DNA from: Caprella mutica
Lineage: Eukaryota > Arthropoda > Malacostraca > Amphipoda > Caprellidae
NCBI GenBank assembly: GCA_947561585.1
Contig: CANNZV010001158.1
Span: forward strand, 62,001-126,000
Direction of reading: 5' to 3'
DNA length: 64,000 nucleotides
Below the pieces are notes generated by a model. It did not search any database, was not told the DNA's origin, and saw only the letters and a program-made list of their open reading frames with translations. Positions within the stretch are counted from its first letter, which is position 1. Each line of letters starts with the position of its first letter. The translations under genes were made by a program, and so were the position numbers. Positions 57,301 to 64,000 of the stretch are shown one piece after another.

Positions 57301-60300
57301 ATTTCCCATACTACTATCAAGAAGCCAATTGAAGCCATCGAAGTAGAGTGAGGTATGAAACAGTCCCCTGAATAGCCACTTACTATTCTTCATACCTGAG
57401 AAATAGAGCACTCGTTCTGCTTCAGTAGCTCCACACAAACCCTTTATCTTCATTACTGGTGGGTCATCAAAAGAGCAGAGAGGACAGGCATCTTCTTTAC
57501 AATCGGTTGCATACCATTTGCCTTCATGATTAACAGACGTCGAGACACACCTGATTCTCTCCGTAACTTTATTCCAAGGTGCAGTGAACTTTTCTATCGG
57601 TACTTCTTTGCCCGAATCCAGTTCTAGAAATCTTTTCGTTTGTTTATCCCCATAAATACCCAACCAGAAAGTGGTATAGAATGATCCAGTGCAGTCTTGT
57701 GTGTAACTCTTATATCTTGTCATTATTTCTTCTGTGCTAATATCTGTATCTGGTAGAGCAAGTCTACTGTTATATCGCTCACAAATTTTCTTACTTTCAT
57801 TAAATATCAATAGATTAGGAATCACTAGAGTATGTTTGAAATTATCACACAACTGATCAGAATTTATAGTTGTTATGCTGACATATCCGAATTGCTTGAA
57901 TTTGTTGAAATTTTCTGCATAATCTAAAAGACTGGAGAAATTCACTGCATTCAGTTGACAATTTGTGTATTTGAGAGCATCTTCAATTTCTATGGCTTTG
58001 TCTGTGAAGAACATATCTGCCATTTCGCCATGAAATATTTGATTTTTCAAAAACAAGCTGCTGTTATTGTTCCAATAGATCCTTTGACCAACGACAAACC
58101 GCCCTCCACCACTAATGTAGCATTCAGCAGTTTTCTTTGCTAAACTCTTTCGATGAACCTGTTGTTCACGTTTAAGGTTAACTCAACATTTAAGAGAAAT
58201 GCAAGAGATAAATCAATTACTATCAATATGAAATAAAATGTTGTACCTGCCCTCCATGAACAACTGTGATGGTAATGTTAGCATCTTTCATGTCGTAGAT
58301 GATGCATATTGCTTCCCATCTGAACCTTGGCAAATACAGGGGAATTTCTAGTCTTTCATCGTAGTCGTCACTAATCATAATAACACCGATATTCTTTTGA
58401 TAAGCATTGTAATCTGTAAATCAATATTTTATAGAAAGGTTATCAGAAATAATACACAGTATGAGCCACAAAAATGTTTCTACTTTTTCAAATACTTGTA
58501 AATCGTTAGCCAATCGCTGGAAAAACTGTATCTTGGTCTCATTTTCTCCGCCTCTTATTGTACTATTAACAGGAGAAAACATTTTTGAACTGATGGACAT
58601 AGTTTAAGAACAGGTAAGCAGAGAGTGAGGGTGATTATTTTTGTCATTGTGCAAAGGTTATTCTTAAAGCTAACTCTGTGATTTTACTTACTAAAAGACA
58701 GTGAATTAAGGAAAACAAATATAATGGTAGACATTTTAATACAGGTTGTTTACACTTCTTCCTTGGAAACTTTTTGTAAATAGAACAACTTCAGTTACAT
58801 TTTGATCTCATCGAAGTTTTCACTAGGAATATTCGTTCTTAGCTTGTTCATTGCATGGTTAAGACCCGCTTCACACTTGCTCTTCTTAAATGTGTTTTCA
58901 CTTGCGTTTCTTTTTCGCTGATGGAAAAATCTCATTAAATTTTTACTTCAGCGATAAAATAACGCAAGTGTGAACACATTTTAAGAAGTGCTTCTTTTCG
59001 CGCTGTTAAAAATGCAAGTGTGAAGCGGGCCTTATCTATGCAATGAACAAGTGAAGTACGAATATTAAGAGTGAAAATTTCTATTAGATCAAAATGTAAC
59101 TGAAGTTGTTCTATTTCTAAATAGTTTCATTATAACATCCTGTATTATAATGTCTACCATTATAAAGTTTTTTCCTTTTTTATTCACTGCCTTTTAGTAA
59201 GTAAAATCACAGAGTTAGCTCTAAGAATAACCTTTGCACAATGACAAAAATAATCACCCTCACTCTTTGCTTACCTGTTCTTAAATTATGTCCATCAGTT
59301 CAAAAATGTTTTTACCTGTTAATAGTACAATAAGAGGCGGTGAAAAAGAGTTCAAGATACAGTTTTTTTTGTCCATTGGTTAACGATTTACAACTATTTG
59401 AAAAAGCGGAAACAATTTTGTGGCCCATACTGTATATATCATGGTACACGGAAAACTGCCAAGCGGAAAACTGCCAGTCACTTATTGGCAATTTATTTAT
59501 TTTTTACTTTTGATAAACACATTCTAAGAACATTTTAATTCAAAAAAACAGCGTTAGCCATTCTTCAAGGGATTAAGGAGACATTAATTTTTTTACAGTT
59601 ATAACTAAAGTATATAGATTCAAATACTTAATATTCAATTGAAAATAGTATTTCAACAAGGCTACTTATTAAACACACAGCAAACCAAATTAAGTACACA
59701 CAAAGATTTATAATTTATAATTTGTATATTATAAATTAAGTGAATGTTAAATCACTCATATGTTTGTTCAATATTTAGTACATTTACAATTTTATTCTCC
59801 ATAGCATCAGCACCTTCATTTTTTCAATTTTCATTTATATGTAAAAGTATTATTAATTTATATGCAATCCAATTCGAGCGAGTGAAATTGTCAGAGAATT
59901 AGGTTGGTAATATCAGTTTGATAATCATAGACATAGATGTTGTGTTGTAAATTCTAAATATTTCACAAAAATCGATCGAATTTGTTTTATAATGAGTACA
60001 AACGAATATTAAGTTTGAAGGCTTGTTCAATTATCAAATTATAAACAAAAATGAAATAATTAGACACTAAACCCGTTATGAATTGATATTTTAGAGATGA
60101 GTAATGTAAACGAAGAAATTGTACTCTGTCCCTAATATGTACAATCATTTCTTTGTTTCTTCTTCTTCTAGTATTTTCTATGAAAGGTTTTAATTTTTAA
60201 TTTATATCATGTATTTGATTTTTACTGTGATATTTATATGGACACATGACACACTGTAACAAACTCACTGTAAGGATCACGTAAATATGCATACGGTGGT

Positions 60301-61500
60301 TAAACTAGGAAAATAATAATAATAATGTAATATTTACATATGTACTAATATATTTTATGTATTTTTTCTAATGAAGAAAAACTATATTTTTGTTTTGTAT
60401 ACTAAGTAAAAAAGAATGTTCCCTTAAAGGTCCTCTCCAGGCTCCGGTGAAAAAATGAGTTTATTGCATAATATTATAGAACTAAGGACAACGATCATTA
60501 TTCCGCAAACTGCATACAATTCGTTTCAGTATATATTTTATTATTTGCTTTTAAAGTTTTTTAATACTCTATGAGCAACAATCGAGCGAATCTCCAACCT
60601 GACGCTGAGAAAAAAGATTGTACACTCTTTGTTTTGATTGTAAATTTAGATTTTTAAACAAAATAAGCGTTGTTGGCCTTCTTTTAAGATATTAATTGTT
60701 TCTACAAGTATATAAACGTTTCTATAATAAGTTTATCCAAATTTAAACCTTTAAACAAATAATAAATAGATTTATTAAACCATATACCTAGTTGACAATC
60801 AAAATAAATGGTGTACATTCTTCTTCAGACTGAAAATTAGAAAGTCGGAAGTAAAGTAGGTTTTGTAGAGTTTGGAATATAAAAATCTTTAAAAGCATAT
60901 AAAATTAAAAATATGCTATCAAATTTTATGGGGTTTGCAGTAAAATGATAAGAAACATTAGCCTCGCTGATTTAAGCAATAAAAAAATTTGCTTGGAGAG
61001 GACCTTTAACTCCTTTTAACTAAGAGCGAACGTCGTTTTTTTCAAATCAAAATGTTATTACTGACTAAAGTCATTAAATTCAGTAAGTGACTGTCAGTTT
61101 TCCGCCTGGCAGTTTTCCGGACACCATATATCATTGTATCTATTATGCATATGACTATTTGCATTTTTTTCATGATTGCAATTTATCTCTAACAGTTATT
61201 TATAACACCAAACATTTTTCTAAATAGGGTCGCTCATATCCTAAATATGGTGTTAGCTACAGGTTGATGCCATAAAAGATTCTGAAGGGAGCCCACTCAA
61301 CCATCATACAGCCCCACCAAAAGAATTACTAAATGCTTTTATGTGGCCGGTTTAGCCTATTTGAACATTTACAACATTTTAAGGAATTAAAATAGATACT
61401 CACCGAATGAGAGGCTGTGCATTCCTGACAAGTAATAGTTGGCAAAAGTTGTCAAGACCAAGCCATGCCACAGAATGCGCACCCAGAAGCAGAAACTGAA
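51372..61500 (-). CDS. Pentraxin-like / C-type-lectin-like / LDLa / Cys-loop ligand-gated ion channel, 5' end missing
   Basis: Eleven exons join in frame (- strand): 61500-61404, 58413-58247, 58134-57286, 57195-57118, 57040-56892, 56381-56232, 54939-54722, 53534-53374, 53177-53067, 52509-52393 and 51992-51372, giving at least 905 aa. Order: pentraxin/LamG-like fold ([36 protein letters not shown]); C-type-lectin-like domain (FWLGIYG, then CVSTSV...GKWYATDC...CPLC); an unclassified block (KWLFRGLF ... [10 protein letters not shown]); one LDLa repeat with six Cys and [11 protein letters not shown]; Cys-loop receptor ligand-binding domain ([20 protein letters not shown], Cys-loop [15 protein letters not shown]); TM1 ([17 protein letters not shown]), TM2 ([17 protein letters not shown]), TM3 and, after a basic loop of about 120 aa, TM4 ([13 protein letters not shown]). 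It is a plasma-membrane channel subunit with a large extracellular recognition region. The ligand is unknown. The signal peptide exon was not found. The acceptor at 58135 is the least certain. Confidence 0.85.
52760..53019. mobile_element. 260-bp Tigger-like MITE in the intron before TM1
   Basis: The ends CAGTGAAACTCC and (mirror) CAGTAAAAGAAG are flanked by TA (52758-52759 and 53020-53021). GTTATGAAGT/ACTTCATAAC motifs are repeated throughout. It lies in the intron between the loop C exon and the TM1 exon. Confidence 0.75.
53612..54183. mobile_element. Inverted-repeat unit in a channel gene intron
   Basis: TAACCCTAATGAGTTTGA near 53618 is mirrored by TCAAACTCATTAGGGTTA near 54166. Inside, 'ccaggatacag...ctgtatcctgg' (53662-53695) forms a perfect short hairpin. 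No ORF is recognised. The target duplication was not identified. Confidence 0.55.
55460..56065 (+). pseudogene. Decayed Tc1-like transposase fragment in a channel gene intron
   Basis: Pieces in different frames include [12 protein letters not shown], followed by a region ending [10 protein letters not shown], matching the 'VMVWGA...LVF...GVKI' segment of Tc1-type transposases. Later segments (about 55840-56060) are broken by stops and shifts. It lies antisense to the channel gene, in the intron between exons for the first and second parts of the ligand-binding domain. Confidence 0.5.
58457..59432. mobile_element. Foldback element FB3 (CAGTATGGGCCACAAAA ends)
   Basis: The left end CAGTATGAGCCACAAAAATG and the mirrored right end CAGTATGGGCCACAAAATTG bound arms of about 390 bp that are inverted copies. 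Shared blocks include 'cagagttagct' and 'aataatcacc(c)tcactct'. TA follows the right end (59433-59434). A second small inverted unit occupies the centre (58860-59034). A solo arm of the same family sits at 47730-47925. Confidence 0.82.
58860..59034. mobile_element. Small MITE at the centre of FB3
   Basis: The left end 'taagacccgcttcacacttg' and the right end 'caagtgtgaagcgggcctta' are inverted repeats about 175 bp apart. Flanking TTA/TA could be the target. It sits at the symmetry centre of the FB3 palindrome. Confidence 0.65.
59442..61125. mobile_element. 1.68 kb element with CGGAAAACTGCCA ends and 8-bp target duplication
   Basis: The ends TGGTACACGGAAAACTGCCA (left) and the mirrored right end, GGTGTCCGGAAAACTGCCAG, are followed by a second GCGGAAAACTG and CAGTCACTTA in both. 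ATATATCA flanks both sides (59434-59441 and 61126-61133). No transposase frame was found; the interior is AT-rich and contains the longer M1 copy (60427-61008). The 8-bp duplication suggests a hAT-type origin. Confidence 0.8.
60427..61008. mobile_element. MITE family M1, long copy
   Basis: The end AAAGGTCCTCTCCAGGCTCC and the mirrored end AAAGGTCCTCTCCAAGCAAA bound it. It has extra internal sequence of about 290 bp relative to the copy at 21940-22232. It is nested in the 59442-61125 element. Confidence 0.75.
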
Positions 61501-61760
61501 CTGAAATACAATGAAGTAAGGAGATAGAATTAATTATTAACATCACCAATTATTGGGTATGATTATTTATTCAGAAACAAAATTCTTGTATCAATTTATA
61601 ATTTCAAAAATTACGATAGTAAATAAATAGAGAAGTATGCAAAGTTTCGTATTTGACTTGATCCATTCTTCAGAAATGATGTGAACAAATGGCGTCACAC
61701 AGAGTACTGTCAATATTATAGGTATTATTAGTTGTAAATTATAAGTGTATAGAGTGTAAG

Positions 61761-63239
61761 GCTGCGCGCAGACCAAAAGCGTTTTCGCGTGAAGCTGGCA
61801 GGAAAGCTTGCAAGCATGAACCGTGCTACATGTTATTCCTATTGAACTTCGCACACACAAAGCGCGAAAGCTTGCATTAAAGCTTGAAAGCGGCAACTGA
61901 CTCCCAAGATGGTTTCACGCTGCGCGAGAAGCAAGCAGTTACCTGCCAGATGTCACTCAGGGAGGGTGTGTTTATCTCTGCACTCAATAAAAATGATAAG
62001 CACTGCGATTATACTTTAACGGTTATATTTTTTTTATTAACAACAGTTTAATTAATTAATATCATATGTTGTTGTTGATAGTTAATACCTAACAATTTTA
62101 GAGACAAGCATGGTTAAAAATATTATTACCTGGGTACCTAGCTGATTATATAATATAAATGCGCAATTAGATACTTAGACGATATAAATATATAATATAA
62201 ATATTTATCTAGGTATTTTATAAAGCCGATTATATACCTAATATAAATGTTTACCTAAATAACTAACCTGAGTTACGCAATATAATACCTAATACATATC
62301 TAGAGAAACGTCTCGGTTATCAGACACTTCTAGTACTCGCAAACTGGGAGTTTTCGTAGATCATGATAGGTCTGTTTATAGGAAATACTGTTTCCTATAT
62401 TAAATAGAATACTGTATGTTTACTAGGTACCTACTACCTATGTTTACTACCTAGTATAATTAGGAAAAACAACTAAATAATTCATACCTATATTTATAAG
62501 GTAAGTTCTAAGTTATGGCACTGTTACGTTTTACGAACAAGTAATAAAAAACTAATGATTGCAATGAGAATGTAAATAATAATTAAAATAGTTACCTAAG
62601 GTATATTGATTATAATTAGGTAATACGTGTCCGAAAATGTGGAACCGTTCGATTATTAGGAACTTACCCTAGTCAGTAACTAATACCTATATAGAATTGT
62701 AAATAACTAATCACATTTATTCTTAAATATAAATATTTATTTAATTTTACTTACAAAAATTTCAATCAATTAATATAAATAGACTACTAAACAATGAATT
62801 CAATCATTCATATCTAAAATGATAATAAATATCAAATTTACTCCATATATCACATATATTTTTTCAAATAACAGTCGCGATCATTTCGATTCATGTGTTC
62901 GGGGACAAAAATATATTATATAAGTGAGGGATTGAGTTATTTTGTTTTGAATTAAGTTAAGTTTGATTATTTTAAGTTGATTTAAATATACAAGCATATA
63001 TGAAAAGTTATAATTAACCTGTTAATAAAAGCGAAAAAAATATTACCGTTAAAGTATAATCGCAGTGGTTATCATTTTTATTTGGTGCAGAGATACACAC
63101 ACCTCAACAAGTGACATCTGGCAGGTAACTGATTGTTTCTCGCGCTGTGAATTTCACGCGTTTGGTGTGAGTCCCTCAAGTTTTCACGCAAGCAGGCTTG
63201 CTTGCAAGCTCGCAATAACGCTTTTGGTCTGCGCGCAGC
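61761..63239. mobile_element. Foldback element FB4 (GCTGCGCGCAGACC ends)
   Basis: The end GCTGCGCGCAGACCAAAAGC and its mirror bound inverted arms of about 290 bp, which share 'cagatgtcact', 'gcaggtaactg' and 'aaagtataatcgcagtg'. The arms are GC-rich with AAGCTTGC motifs. The centre (62050-63040) is AT-rich with TAGGTACCTA motifs and holds a small M3 copy (62497-62674). No clear target duplication was found. Confidence 0.78.
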
Positions 63240-64000
63240 AAAGCCCCGTTTACATTGAGGCTCTTTTGCACACTCTGAGTGTTGAAACGAGGGGCAAACG
63301 CGCAGTGGAGGGGCAAATTAGCGGGCAAGTGGAGGCTCACTTTAACATTCACCTTGGCCATTCTTTTCGACACTCTGAGTGACACTCACTGTGGCTCAGA
63401 CAGTCCATTGATGCACCAGGGGGAGGTTGTTAACATCGAAGCTCCTGCAAAATGGCTGACAACGAGTAGAGCTGCTGTTGAACAGCTAATTGAATTATAT
63501 AGGACTCACGAATGCCTTTGGAAATCATCAAGTAAAGCATATAAAAAGTAGAAATTTAAGAGAAAGAGTAATAATGATATTAAACAACATTTATTATTAT
63601 CCCTCCCTATAATAAAGAGCATTGTGTTTTTATATATGTAAAAATCCATCACGCTCAAAAATTTTATTTTATAAAACTCAAAATTTTCCGAAAACATAAA
63701 ATTTTCCCAAAACTCAAAAAAAAATTCGAATAGGTACTAGAGATTTTCCGAAAACTCAATATTTTCTGAAAACTCGCAAAATTTGGGCAAAACAAAATTT
63801 TCCGAGAACTCAAATTTTTTCGAAAATTCATTGAATTAAAATTCAATTTCCATTAAAACTTCGTTATTTTTAACGGGATAGTACACTAGTTATTAATATT
63901 GGGTAGAGATGGAGAAGAGGTAAAAAATGAAATTCAAACTATACGGAACCAGCACCGCAGGGAGCGTAATAAAGTCAACGAATCGGAAAAATCTTATAAA
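63240..64000. other. Right edge: repeat-like sequence, no gene
   Basis: 63244-63400 is GC-richer with ACACTCTGAGTG occurring twice (63258 and 63371), possibly an inverted-repeat element border. 63660-63840 carries repeated AAATTTTCCGAAAACTCA-type motifs. The missing 5' exon or exons of the channel gene could lie here or beyond the edge; I found none. Confidence 0.4.

Noticed and set aside
61404..61500. Hydrophobic exon as a signal peptide
   Set aside because: FSFCFWVR with the following residues fits the internal pentraxin motif better, and no initiating Met with a cleavage site is present.
61591..61896. 101-codon minus-strand ORF upstream of the channel gene
   Set aside because: Mostly the arm of foldback FB4; not a leader exon.

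Overview
This window is eukaryotic, AT-rich, intron-bearing nuclear DNA from an arthropod, most likely a crustacean. Three things suggest this. The genes are split by GT-AG introns. One core promoter has an arthropod-style TATA box and TCAGT initiator. One gene joins pentraxin, C-type lectin and LDLa domains to a Cys-loop channel, a combination I associate with crustacean gene models. The species cannot be fixed from sequence alone.

Three host genes can be assembled exon by exon. (1) 22580-30189, + strand: a complete ten-exon SMARCD/BAF60 gene, a SWI/SNF chromatin-remodelling subunit of 506 aa with a SWIB domain. (2) 39489-48274, + strand: a twelve-exon secreted cysteine-rich protein of 525 aa with one clear chitin-binding (CBM14/ChtBD2) domain, with its core promoter at 39408-39446. 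(3) 51372-61500, - strand: eleven exons of a multidomain ligand-gated ion channel, with pentraxin-like, C-type-lectin-like, LDLa, Cys-loop ligand-binding and four-TM pore parts. Its first exon or exons are missing. Genes 2 and 3 converge on a 3.1 kb gap that holds two satellite-like arrays.

Most of the rest is mobile DNA at several depths of nesting. Positions 1-665 (- strand) hold a retrotransposon gag-like ORF running off the left edge. Positions 1448-3446 hold a broken P-element-like transposase C-terminus split by a foldback element. Positions 5640-9860 hold dispersed repeats and decayed exon-like segments of an unidentified gene. Positions 10210-12330 hold a nested inverted-repeat unit. 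Positions 12391-22299 are a 9.9 kb pogo/Tigger-type transposon with terminal inverted repeats and a TA target duplication. Its transposase pseudogene carries a C-terminal PHD finger. It is split by two insertions with perfect 8-bp duplications, and one of these carries a third such insertion. SMARCD intron 1 holds four 227-bp MITEs, each with an 8-bp duplication (three exact, one 7/8). Two of them have an empty site inside a neighbouring duplicated segment.

Further right lie a hAT-like unit (31285-32857), a DD41D mariner split by a MITE (33929-36000), a TA-flanked inverted-repeat element inside the chitin-binding gene (41360-42920), and several foldback elements in the channel gene introns and beyond (to 63239). 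No tRNA, rRNA or CRISPR was recognised. Long ORFs made of tandem repeats were treated as artefacts.
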